From the NCBI RefSeq assembly GCF_000005505.3, contig NC_016132.3, positions 51,908,914 through 51,972,913 on the forward strand: DNA of 64,000 nt. Direction: 5' to 3'. Shown in pieces: positions 38,175-48,707 of the stretch. The notes beneath the pieces are model-generated. The model had not been told where the DNA came from, did not search any database, and was given only the letters and a program-made list of their open reading frames with translations. The stretch's first letter is position 1. Every line of letters starts with the position of its first letter. The stretch comes from Brachypodium distachyon (Eukaryota; Streptophyta; Magnoliopsida; Poales; Poaceae). The position numbers were made by a program, and so were the translations under genes.

Positions 38175-41100
38175 ATGTTTCCGCTGCGGGGCCTGGCGGG
38201 GTCCTGCCGCCGGCGAGGTCTCGCCCGGTTTGCCGCTGGAGTGCCCCGGGAGGCGGTGGACGCGGTCGTGGTTGGCGCCGGCGCGGTCGGCCTCGCGGTG
38301 GCGCGCGCGCTGGCCATGGCCGGGCGCGAGGTTCTGGTGGTCGAGGCCGCCTCCAGCTTCGGCACCGGCACCAGCTCCCGCAACAGCGAGGTCATCCACG
38401 CCGGGATCTACTACCCTCCCGGCAGCCTGAAGGTGCGCCCCTTTCCAGTTTCCAGCCCGGCTGTGGATTCATGGAATCTACGAGTACCTGCAGAACCTGT
38501 CTAAATTTCTAAGCATTGCAAGCTTAAGTGATTATTCGCTCTTGTTCTTGTGACATTTCTGTCAGTTCTCAGTTCTCACCAGTCACCTCGTCGGATAGTT
38601 GACATTAGCATTTCAGGCTCCTGGCCTCTTAGCTGTATGTGTGCTTGGAAAATTAGATTGTTACACAAATATTGTATATGAAAATAAAAACCTATTGTCC
38701 CATCCTGCAAATAGGATCGTTGAACAAAGCTAGTAAGTGAATTGCCTGGTAAAATTCTTCCCTGCTTTTTGTTCTTTTCAGTTTTGTGCATTGCGGCAAG
38801 CCATGAAGCCAATAACGATATTCTTGTTAGCACTTCTGACATATAATGCTAGTGGAATTGTGGCTCATTAGCTCCATCGTTGGTGTTGTTAATAATGGTC
38901 CTTATTCTGTCCTATGGGATGAGACTTAATACCAAAATGCTTTCTTGCCATGCTGCAATTAGTACGACAGGACTTTTCATGTTGTATTGCATAAATATCG
39001 ACGTTTATGCAAAAACCTGTCACATTATTGTGTTATTGATCCTACCTACTAAATGCTTTTTGTAGGCTAGTCTTTGTGTAAGAGGAAGGGAAATGCTCTA
39101 CAAGTATTGTGCAGAACGAGAAATCCCCCATAAACGGCTCGGTAAACTTATTGTTGCTACTGGTGCTGCAGAGACTGCAAAGCTGGACATGCTCCTCAGG
39201 ACTGCTAAAGAAAATGGGGTGGATGATCTTCAGATGATGGAGGGTTCTCAGGCTATGGAGATGGAACCTGAACTTCGTTGTCTAAAAGCTTTACTATCAC
39301 CTAGTACTGGGATTATTGACTCCCATTCATTCATGCTCTCCCTTTTGGTACTTGGCCGTTATATAATCTGTTCTTTTTCCATTTTTGTCTTTCTATTGAG
39401 AAACTTTCCTATTTACCAAGACGGGAAAGAGTATTTATAGCTGAAATTAATTCTCTGTACAGGGCCTTTGCACGATTGAAGTATTTCAAACTAGTAGTTA
39501 AAACAAGATTGAAAAACGTCTACGTTCCTTTGCTTTTTCTTTCTCAAAAGTGTTGCCTGACATGTTTGGAGTGTTTCAGCTAGTTAATCCAAAAATATGT
39601 CCTTTATGGTCTGTGTGAGTCCATTTTCGCATTACAGAACTTTAAATCAGTCTTTTTTGTCATTTCATCCTTGTGTTATCCTGATGCAGGCTGATTCTGA
39701 AAATTTAGGAACTACCATATCATATAACACGGCAGTTATCAGTGGGCATGTGGGAGAAGGATTAGAGCTTCATATTTCTGAAAGCAAAGAGCTGGAGAAA
39801 AGTTCTGTGGGTTCTCCTGTATCCCCACAGATTGTTTTGCTTCCAAAACTTCTGATAAACTCAGCAGGTTTGAGTGCAGTTCCACTCGCTACGAGATTTC
39901 ATGGCCTTGACCAAGCATTTGTGCCCCCTGCTTATTATGCCTGTGGGTGTTACTTTACCCTCTCCCAAACCAAGAGTCCTTTCAGCCACTTAATATACCC
40001 TCTACCAGAGGATGGTGGCATAGGGGTCCATGTCACGCTAGACTTGAATGGCCTAGTTAGATTTGGACCGGATGTTGAATGGTTAGATGGTGGAATGGGT
40101 GATATGTCATGCTTCCTGAATAGGTAAGCCATTGCAAATGCTTGTTTGTTCAATTATTTAACCATACCACTGTTTTTGAAGCTAACCAATGCAGTTTACA
40201 TATATCTCCTGATCCTTTTCAGAGGGGTAAATTAGACTGTCCGTGCACAGACATATAGGCTTCTTGGTCGATGACCCAAGAAGCCTGCAAGTTACGCAAT
40301 ATTATGTTCTGGTGATATCTTGTCTAACAGTATTCCAGAAGGATAAGTGTGTTCATAAAGAAGTATTTGCTAATGTGCTAAATGCTTGATATAGTTTGCA
40401 ATGACAAATTGAAGGATTCTTGTAAGTTACTTACCTGGATGATGCACATGGTTGAACTTATTCAATTTGCATGAAAATAGAGTTTGGGGCAAAACCATCA
40501 TCCTTGTGAGTAGTACATCGTTTTCTGTATTCTGTAGCATATGCCCAATATAAGAGACCGATCTTCTCTTGCTGTGGTTTTCTGCATTCTGCAGCATATG
40601 CCCAATTTTAGAGGCTGATCTTCTCTTGCTGATTTATGGGTGTGTTTGGTTTTGTGCCAAAGCTAGCCATGCCAAAATATTGGAAGCCCATAATTTGATG
40701 CTTGTTTGCTTTGTTGCCAAAAATTTGGTTGCCAATGAGTACCTACCTATCCCTCTCACAGATTCTTGCCAAATCTTTGTTCAAGTGTGGGCTCAAGAAT
40801 TGTTGGCCATAAAATCGGCAAGTCAAATTTTGCCCAGATTGGTAGGCTGGGTTGGGCATGAACCAAACATAGCCTATACACATGTTTCGAATGGTTAATC
40901 TGTCTTTGTAATTATGTCCATCTTTACAAACAGATTTATGACATGTGTTACATAGATCCACTGTTTACCATGATCTTTTAGAAAATAGTAATATGTTCAT
41001 GACTTTAGCATCCATGTGCATCAGGTTTGATTACTCAGTTAACCCTTCCCGATGTTCGAGATTTTACCCTGTGATAAGGAAGTATTTTCCAAATCTGAAG

Positions 41101-41377
41101 GATGGGTCTTTGGAACCTGGTTATTCTGGGATACGACCAAAGCTTTCTGGTCCAGGACAGCGTCCTTCCGATTTTGTTATTCAGGTTATTTCTGATAACA
41201 TTATTTTTATTGCTATCCAGTACAACAAAAAACCTGTAAAACTTCGCACTTGAACTGCTGCAGGGGGAGGATATCCATGGTGTTCCTGGGCTGGTTAACT
41301 TGTTTGGAATAGAATCACCTGGCTTGACGTCAAGCTTGGCGATTGCAGAATACATTGTTTCAAGATACTTGAGATGA
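38175..41377 (+). CDS. L2HGDH: L-2-hydroxyglutarate dehydrogenase, mitochondrial
   Basis: FAD enzyme that oxidises L-2-hydroxyglutarate to 2-oxoglutarate in mitochondria, a metabolite-repair reaction. Exons: 38175-38432, 39066-39347, 39690-40123, 41025-41184, 41264-41377; all junctions are GT-AG and join to 415 aa. Residues 1-25 are Arg/Gly/Ala-rich without acids, fitting a mitochondrial presequence. The dinucleotide fold is [10 protein letters not shown] (32-40 region, GAGAVG 34-39), with the acidic strand end VVEA near 55-58, then [16 protein letters not shown], the DAO-family signature of this enzyme. Later blocks include [30 protein letters not shown] and the C-terminal [21 protein letters not shown] chose the ATG at 38175 because it starts the presequence; an in-frame ATG at 38088 exists upstream. 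Intron 3 holds a tandem duplication and a MITE. Confidence 0.94.
40520..40631. repeat. Tandem duplication, 57-bp period, in L2HGDH intron 3
   Basis: Copies at 40520-40574 and 40577-40631 share GCATATGCCCAAT and GATCTTCTCTTGCTG with a few substitutions. The second copy ends six bases before the MITE at 40638. Confidence 0.85.
40638..40874. mobile_element. MITE with GTGTTTGGTT ends, 237 bp
   Basis: Left end GGGTGTGTTTGGTT, right end AACCAAACATAGCC (reverse complement GGCTATGTTTGGTT). TAT lies on both sides. The interior repeats GCCAAAATTTGG-like words. A relative lies in the calmodulin intron (57899-58141) and a fragment in UTP11 intron 2 (about 44275-44400). Probably a Harbinger- or hAT-derived family; the superfamily is not settled. 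Confidence 0.6.
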
Positions 41378-42686
41378 GAGGCCATTCTCAAGGGAATGCT
41401 GCTTCATGCACTGCAACAGGGGGAACCCAAGATGTCTGGAGGCTTTGATCATCGTGATTGAAAAATCTTAGAACTGCTGGATGTGAACTTAACGGTTGTA
41501 TGGCAATGGATAGAGGAGTGAAAGTTTTATTCGAACATACTTAAAGCATGCCTAGCTCAAAAGCTTTTCGAGGGATGAGGATTTTGTTGTTTATTTTCCT
41601 TTATCTCTTTTTTTTGCGGGTAATTTTCCTTTATCCCTTTAACGAGCTGTCTTTGCCTGTGATGAAGCCTATCTTTTTTTTTGCGCAAATGTGATGAAGG
41701 CTATCGTTCAATGATCTATCAGTCCGACTGCTTATCTCTTGCACCGCGCGTGAATTCTCTGGCACAGGACTGTTCTGTTGTTAGCTCCGTGGTGGCTGAA
41801 ATCAAGGTTTTGGCGGCAGGCTTTGCTTCATCATCTTTACAACACGGATGATGAAGGGCGCATCCCGTCTTCTAGCTACGGCTAGCGAGCATTCTGTAAA
41901 CCCTAACCTTTTAATTCTGCTCCAGACTTTATCCGGAAACCTTTTTTTTTACAGGAGATCCGGAAACCTTCTTGTAGCGTTTACATTCTCTAAAAAGCCA
42001 ACCCTATTTTGGCTCTTTCTTGAATGGGTTCCAAACTGTTTGCAAACCAATGCTCCTTTGCTAAGTTCAATACGGGCAACCAAAACCTTAGCCCGGGCTC
42101 ACTCACATAAACTCCCATCTCAGAGAGCAAAAGTACTCTGTGCCAGAACTCTTTGGGCCGTTGATCAATAATTGTATGGCTAGGATTGAGTGCAAAGCAC
42201 TGCAATAATGCTCTGTTTGCTGGTAATCATCAAATGTAGTTACTGCAGTAGTGCTCTTTTTGCTGCTAATCATGGAATGTAAGTTATTGACAGGATTTAG
42301 GTTCAGAGGGTTAAGCACAAACATTGCTGTCTTACATGTTTTTTTAGACATACAACGCAACTGCTAATCCTAGCCATACAACAGAGACATAATTCAAACC
42401 ATATCCATCATTTTTTTTTCTTACATGTTGATTCTGATAGCCCAACATTTTGAGAAAATAACATACAGTAATAGCAGTACGTGGTCTCCAACATAGGAAC
42501 CACAAATATTCATCAAAGGCTATAAGGGAAAGAACTGGTGGTGTTGTGGAAGGGCAAAATTACAGAGATGTGCTTCAGAATTCAGGAGAAACTCTTCAAA
42601 AGCCCCAGTTCTACTTTAGGATCAGTCAGCAATACTTCCTGCAATTTTTATCTGAAGTTCTAAGGTGCAGCGGCAAAATTGCTGTC
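41378..42686. other. Convergent intergenic region between L2HGDH and UTP11
   Basis: Holds the two 3' UTRs. Three T-run micro-insertions cluster within 380 bp (next entry). 42160-42300 contains two similar phrases (GCACTGCAATAATGCTCTGTTTGCTGG, shortened here to its core AATGCTCTGTTTGCTG, and AGTGCTCTTTTTGCTG). No gene recognised. Confidence 0.5.
41593..41970. mobile_element. Cluster of three T-run micro-insertions with flanking repeats
   Basis: (a) ATTTTCCTTTATCTCTTT 41593-41610 and its copy 41623-41640 (one mismatch) around TTTTTGCGGGTA. (b) TGTGATGAAGCCTATC 41658-41673 and its copy 41690-41705 (one mismatch) around TTTTTTTTTGCGCAAA. (c) ATCCGGAAACCTT 41931-41943 and its copy 41958-41970 (perfect) around TTTTTTTACAGGAG. 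Confidence 0.75.
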
Positions 42687-44838
42687 TCACCGCTTCCGTT
42701 GCGCACGCCACTTGTAAACAGGCTGTGATGTTGGATTTTCCATCTCTTCTTCGCGGAGTTTCCTTTTGCGTCCGGGTTTCTACCCAAGTATTAAATAAGT
42801 AACATAATGTAAATACTTAACAATATAAATTTATGGTCATGCCAAATCATAAATATAAGAAATAGACTACTGAACCATCAAAAAATACTCCAAAATTTCA
42901 AAAGCCAGTTGGTTTGTAGATTTCGAATTTAGGCCATTTTGGACTTAGGTTGCTGATTGAATATGAACTAGTCCCCCTGATTTGGTTAATTTACACATTA
43001 TTTTCACTACGAAACCGCTAAATTGCTTTATCTGCAAGGGTTCCATCTTAGGAAGGATACCAACCATCTGTCATCAACTCAATCTGGACCAGTTCTCATG
43101 GTGTTGGTACTCAACAGAAGGTAAATTCTTATTTGTCAGAGAAAGCGCACCTTCAACTCTTTTTGCAAGGCCATGTCTGCGTACAGTTTCTCAAGCTTTT
43201 GAACTCTGAGTTTCCTGCCTTCTAACTCCTTGTAGGAGGAAGCTGTTTTCCTATAAATGATTTGACAGGGAAATAAGTTTATCAGGTAAGTTGATCCACT
43301 ACAGTGCACGAGAATCAAGATAATGCTTTGAGCTTGAGAAACGTGATCCCATCTCACATACAAAACATTCATTTCAGATGAGAGATGAAGGACCAATCCA
43401 TTCACCAAGCAAATAATGAAACGATCCTTCACAGGCATAATATTAATCATGATAGCCAACATATAACTCGGATACCGAATTCTCAAAGAGAACAGCACGC
43501 TACCTCCTTATACGGGAAGGGATGTTGCCAAAATGAGTTGCATTGCTGCTTTGTTCTATCCTAGATTGTATTTCTTTGGCTTCTTCCCTGAAATAAAATA
43601 GCCAATCATCTCAATACTGCCAAAAGCTTACATAGTCAGCAACTTCAAAAATGTTATCTTATAATTCAATTTCAACAAAACAAATGGTAGGCAGAAAGTA
43701 CACAGTGGTTATACCTGTCCTCAGCAAAGTAAACATGCTTGTTCGAACGTTTGTTATCTAGTTGATGAAGCGTTGAGCTTAATCGTTCAATTTTCTACAA
43801 CAGGGAACCACAGATTTGAACAGAATATATGATTTAGATTTAGCCACAGTAAAAAAGTTACTCATTTGTTTTGAATACTTAATGTCATCACAAAACCTTC
43901 TTTTCGCTTTGAATGCCCTGAAGGATGTATCCCATGTCTTTATTCTTCAACAGCAGAAGTTCCTCTTCAGTGTACTCATTTTCAGGCCTAACAAAAGGTT
44001 TATCATAACCCAAGTTAAAACATAGAATATAGCAAACCTTGAATTGCCAGAGAAACTATACTATACATACTTGGCCTTATGCACTCCATCCACGGTTCTA
44101 CTGTTGATCATCTTGAAATAGAACTCATCTGGGTTTTTGAATGATGCCTTCTCCTTCAGTTTCTGTAATTAACCACAGAACAACGAGGGGTTAAGATAAT
44201 CAAAATATAGATCCCAGGAATGTACTCAATAAATAAAAGAAAATGCCTGCTTATACTATCGCAAGTCTTAAGTGTGTGTTTGGTTTGATCGGAAGGCCAA
44301 CCTACCCAAATTGTGGCAAGGTTTCACCTGTCCATGGTTTGGCAACAAGATAAATGAACTAGAGTAGGTAACAAGAGCCTAAGTGGCACATCACATAGGT
44401 GACAAAAAAAAAAGCTGGATAGTTGCACAAGAACTAAATGCGCAAGTGTTTGAACTTTGATGCAATAAGTCGGGATTCCCAAGTTCCTTAAGCGACAGAC
44501 AGAAGCATAGAAACAGAAGCAATACCCTGATGAAATCCTCCTTGCGGTGGAAGGCCTTGGCGCGGACGACATAGTCCTTGTGCTTCTCGAGAAGCCCGAA
44601 CTTCTTCCTCGCCTCCCTGCAAAAGCCATCAGAATCCCCCACTCAGTCCCAAATCGGGGGGAAAAAATCCCGAGAGGAAGCTCCAACACGGAGCCGCCGC
44701 AAAATAGCCCCCCAGCAGACGGACGAATTCGGGAGATGTGGGCGGAAGCGGGGATCATCCCCGCAGACGGAGGAGAACTTACGGCTGGGCGCGCTCCTTG
44801 TGAGCCCGCCTCGAGATTGCGTTCCGCAGAGACGACAT
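42687..44838 (-). CDS. UTP11: UTP11-like U3 snoRNA-associated protein
   Basis: Component of the nucleolar small-subunit processome that processes 18S pre-rRNA with U3 snoRNA. Eight exons on the minus strand: 44838-44783, 44616-44526, 44162-44071, 43987-43897, 43794-43715, 43587-43504, 43250-43151, 42779-42687. All junctions are GT-AG and the product is 228 aa, the usual size. The start MSSLRNAISRRAHKERAQPE and the following KKFGLLEKHKDYVVRAKAFH are the UTP11 hallmark. FKNPDEFYFKM, a coiled-coil-like middle and the basic end QPVYKWRAQRKR also fit. The protein is very basic throughout. The upstream region carries telo-box-like and GGGCC motifs (separate entry). Intron 2 contains a MITE fragment. 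Downstream it faces L2HGDH tail to tail. Confidence 0.95.
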
Positions 44839-44983
44839 CTTTACCCCGCCTCACCCGGGAACGGGAGGAGAACGAACGGGTGGGTCGCTGAGTTCGCTCT
44901 TCGCGTTTGGCCGATTTGGGAGGTGAGCAGGAGGAAGGAGGGGAGATTGGCCGGGGACGGAGAGGGAAGAGTCGAAGCTAAGC

Positions 44984-45046
44984 TAGGGTTCAGGGTTTGG
45001 GGTGTCAGGTATACGGGCCCGACGCGGTAGGCCTGGGTCCGGCCCG
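44984..45046 (-). promoter_or_regulatory. Telo-box-like and site-II-like motifs upstream of UTP11
   Basis: On the minus strand, about 145-200 bp before the UTP11 ATG, the sequence reads AAACCCTGAACCCTAG (44984-44999), close to the plant telo-box AAACCCTA. It is preceded by GGGCCC (45015-45020) and GGGCCGGACCC-type words (to 45046), similar to site II (TGGGCY). These two motif types occur together in promoters of plant ribosomal-protein and ribosome-biogenesis genes. Function here is inferred. Confidence 0.5.
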
Positions 45047-45215
45047 TTCGTGTTGAGCTGTAGAGGGCTCGCTGGGGAGCTCTGTGTGGGTGTGGCACGG
45101 CCGCACGGGGCAGATTTTCTTCACCGGATAGAGTCACACCGTGTATCCCGAATGTATTTTCTCTACTGTTTTTGAATTTACTTATTCATGCATGAACAGC
45201 CTGCGATAACAAGTA

Positions 45216-45339
45216 CTCCCTCCCTCCAACAAAAGATGTTTCAAATTTGTTAAAAATTGGATGTATGTAGACATGTTTTAATATATAGATGCATTCAAAC
45301 TTAGTCAAAGTTAAAACATCATTTGTTTGACAGAAAAAA
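45216..45339. mobile_element. Stowaway-type MITE, about 124 bp
   Basis: Begins CTCCCTCCCTCCAACAAAAG after TA (45214-45215) and ends GTTTGACAGAAAAAA before TA (45340-45341). The inner arms (ACAAAAGATGTTT and AAACATCATTTGT region) pair, but the right terminus has decayed. Confidence 0.7.
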
Positions 45340-45398
45340 TACTTGAAAAAGTTGGTGTCAAAAATTATGATCACATGCATCCTACGCCGTGAAACACA

Positions 45399-48251
45399 TC
45401 TATACCAATTTATACCAATATATTAAATTGGAGTGGGTAGTGATGGCACTTCCGTCGGCGTACGTTTGCGACGCCCCGCTTCGTTGTACGCGGGGTTGGA
45501 AACGTTTTCTGGCCCACCCCATCCCCTGTTTTGAACGCTCCCGCCTCGCGACAACGCAGCGCTGATGGACCAGCCGCTGTCCGAGGTAGCACCCAAGGCC
45601 GATTCGCACCGCCCAGTCCGACCCTAAGTCGCCGCCTCGCGCCATCCAGCCCGCCGCCTCGTTCACTCCATGCCGCCCAGCCCGATCAGAGCTGCTCGCG
45701 TCCAAAGCCGCCTGCCCCTGCTCCCTTCTTCTCACTGAAGCAATCCCCAGACCCCACGCGCCATAGTCTTTCGAGGATGCCACCATCTCGCGTCATCCTT
45801 GCGCGCGGAAGGAGGGCCGTACAGCCTCTCGTAAATCCCATGAATCCATTCAATCTGCCGTCTTCTCATCTGGATGCAGTCCTCCTTTCTGGTCGCCAGC
45901 GATGATCTCGTCAGCAGGAGCACCCTGCAGCTGGCGAGAGCCTTCTCCCTCCTAGCTTTTCTTCCATCAATTAATTGCTACCAGTAGCAACCAGTTGAAA
46001 TAGGCCTGGAAATATGACTGCGTATTTAGCTATATATTTTTTGAGATGGTATTTGGCTGTTTCTAGGTACTTACATGCTGACTTAGGCTAGTTTGTTTCG
46101 TTGATGTACTACCACAGTTATCTTGCCAGATTATGGTGGCCGTGGATGTTTTCAGGGTCCTTTTTTGTTTTTGATGGCATGGTAGATACTTTCGTTAGTC
46201 TCCGCCGCCCCCACGCCGCACCGCCTCACGGCAGTCCCAAGTTAGTTTTACAATTGTGGTGACTTCTGTGTTGAATAATGGACTGGCATAGTGTGATGTT
46301 TCATCCTGCAAAGTCACGTTCATTTATTTATTTATTTTTTGCGCCTGTTTACCTTCCATGAATTGTATTGCTGGCTTGTTGTTCATCAAACTGAAACCTG
46401 ATGGTATTTTACTATCCCAATATTTCAGTTGAAAACGCGGCTTGCAATATCAACCAACCAACGCAGAACAAATTTGTTGGATTGTCGGTTTACAAACCGT
46501 GTCAATATTATCACCGTTTCTTTCCCTAATTTTGTTATTCCGCAGCAACGGACGAGCCATTTCAGAATTGGTGGTGATGGTACGGACGTCGCGGTATATC
46601 ACTTCACCGAAATTACGAATTTACCACCGCTGTCCGCACGCGTCTTTTAATCTTGAAGCGTCCGCGACGGAGGTCGCGCCCTCGTCACCAGCCTCAAGAT
46701 CGCCTCCCCCGAAAAGCCTCTCCTTCTCCTCCTCTGGTCGCCAGGCCGGCCGCTCGGGTTCTATTCCGCTCACTCCCAGTGGCCACGGTACCTTGTCGTG
46801 GTTCGGTTTCTTCCCAAGCTGATATGTAGGGAGGAAAAGATGGCGGCATCCGCGAGAGCCGGGGAGCGGCGACCAGCTTAGCCACGGCCTGCAGCCTCCT
46901 CAGACGCTTCATCCGCCAGAACGGCGCCGCGGCAGCCGAGCTCGGCCTAGGAATCGTGCGAGAAAGTTCCTGTTTCCGTCAGGTTTCTCGGGTGATATCT
47001 GTGATGGAAATTTGGATGTTTTTCAGGATGCATCCCGCCTCGTGTTTGATTTTCTATGAAGATTCACAACAGGTGGCTTGAATTGTGGAGTCTGGCTCTC
47101 CGATCTGCTGCTTGGTATGGTTGCTAACAATGCCCGGTTAATAACTGGATTTTGTTTTGTGGGAGCGTTTCCTATGGGATAATTGGAGGAATTGATTGTT
47201 GACTTATGCGTCTACCATGTAGATGAAGTGCTTGTTGAAATTAATAACAGACCATTTGGTCAGTACAAGGGGTCATGGTTTCAAGGCTTGTGCGCACCAG
47301 ATGCTTGATGGATTATCTAAAAGAAATTACGTGAAATCGCTGGGTTTGTACATCTCCATCATTTAGAGAGACATGTTATTTTAGGTCCGTCCTACTGATC
47401 TTATTTAGCTATGAGCTTTTCAATTGATATGTGCATGTAGTTACTTAATTGTAGATGGTTATCACGTCTGGTCATGCCATTGGGATGCCTCTAGGAAATT
47501 GAAACCAGAAGAAGAAAAACACTCAGGTTACTCTCTGTGTCTCTGTAAGACCGTTGCAACGCACGGGGATTTCAACTAGCAATATATTAAATCGGAGTTG
47601 GTCGTGATGGTACGGACGTCGCGGTACGTCATTTCACCGAAATTACGAATCTGCCACCGCTGTCCCCACGTGTCTTTTAATCGCGGCTCCCACAGTTCTC
47701 AAGCGTAGAAAAAACACGTACCGCCAAAACAAAACCAACAGAGCCCTCCTCACTTCTCCTCTCCTACGAATCTCACCCCCACCTCCTGCCCGATCCGGAT
47801 CTCGCCCGTGGCCGCGGCCGCTCTTGGTCGCCTCCACTAGCTCGTGCGCGTCGGCGGCATCCGTGTGCGGTAGGCGGCGGCGGACCTGCGGATCTGTTGC
47901 GCGCTCCGACCGCCGCCCATACACTTTTCACATTCAAATTCAAAACCAGTTTTATGAATGAAACTCCTTGAAAATTGAATTGAATATGCTTTTGAATGTG
48001 CCCCCCTTGCCGACGTGTACTGGGTCAACTTGCCACGTAGGCAGGTCAAACGGTCAAGAACCAGTTTGGGACCTCACGTGCGCTACTTAAAATAAAATTA
48101 GGACCTAAGTGTGCAATTTCATAATTTTAGGACTAAACAGACACCTACTTAATAATAATAGGACCGTGGGTGCATTTACCTCCAACATTTAATTTGACGT
48201 TTTGATATAATTTTCCGTTGTTCCATAGCAACACACGAGTTCTTTTGCTAG
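45399..48251 (+). mobile_element. Composite non-autonomous Helitron
   Basis: The left end TCTATACCAATTTATACC follows an A (45398); the right end CTAG (48248-48251) precedes a T (48252). This is the A^T insertion and 5'-TC...CTAG-3' rule of Helitrons, and TCTATAC is a usual grass Helitron start. An inner right end also exists: palindrome CGTTGCAACG (47552-47561) inside CCGTTGCAACGCACGG, then CTAG at 47576-47579. A second 5'-like segment (CAATATATTAAATCGGAG, 47580) follows directly. A subterminal module occurs at 46570-46652 and 47599-47689 (TGGTACGGACGTCGCGGTA...ATTACGAAT). No Rep/helicase frame is present. The element holds a JAZ gene fragment and other GC-rich sequence, probably captured. 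Confidence 0.75.
46840..46958 (+). pseudogene. JAZ/TIFY gene fragment carried in the Helitron
   Basis: Reads MAASARAGER from the ATG at 46840, then shifts frame and continues TACSLLRRFIRQNGAAAAEL and LGLGI. This is the conserved N-terminus of grass TIFY11-type JAZ repressors of jasmonate signalling. One base is missing in the CGG/CGACC region (about 46868-46873), which brings an early stop. The TIFY and Jas domains are absent. It is therefore a non-functional 5' fragment. Its place inside the Helitron fits gene-fragment capture; the about 200 bp of GC-rich sequence before it may be the captured 5' UTR. Confidence 0.65.
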
Positions 48252-48707
48252 TTTTTCGTAATCCAACAGCTAAAACAAAGGAAACATTCGTAGCTGCAAA
48301 AGAGTTTCATATAACAGACGACACCACCAATACACGCTATTCGTACATTGACATCTTCCTCTACAAAGCATGTTTCTAACGGATACTCTATTTCTTGCTG
48401 CTGCTGCTGTTTGCTTTTTCTGCTCAAATGGGATTGACAGCCAGCCAGCTGTCAAAACTGTAACTTCCAAAATCTACACTTCGATTTTACATCATCTCTG
48501 ATCCAGCTTGCTATCCAGTAGACAAAGAGATTAAAAGAGTTGTGGGCTCGGAAAAAGACCGGATGGGCAGCGTTTAATCCACAGTCTGACTCTGGTTCAG
48601 ACTTCGGAACAGTATGATCTGTGTTGTATTTTGACGATTCTGCATCTTCTCAAGTGCTGGCAATCTCGCTGCTCAGCAAGCAAGCGCAAAATGGATGGAG
48701 CACATCT
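48252..48707. other. RNC1 3' flank
   Basis: Probably contains the RNC1 3' UTR on the minus strand. Starts directly at the Helitron right border. No other feature recognised. Confidence 0.5.

Noticed and set aside
45531..45905. 124-codon frame in the left part of the Helitron
   Set aside because: Pro/Ser/Arg-rich, unrecognised; may be captured GC-rich sequence but there is no evidence for a gene.
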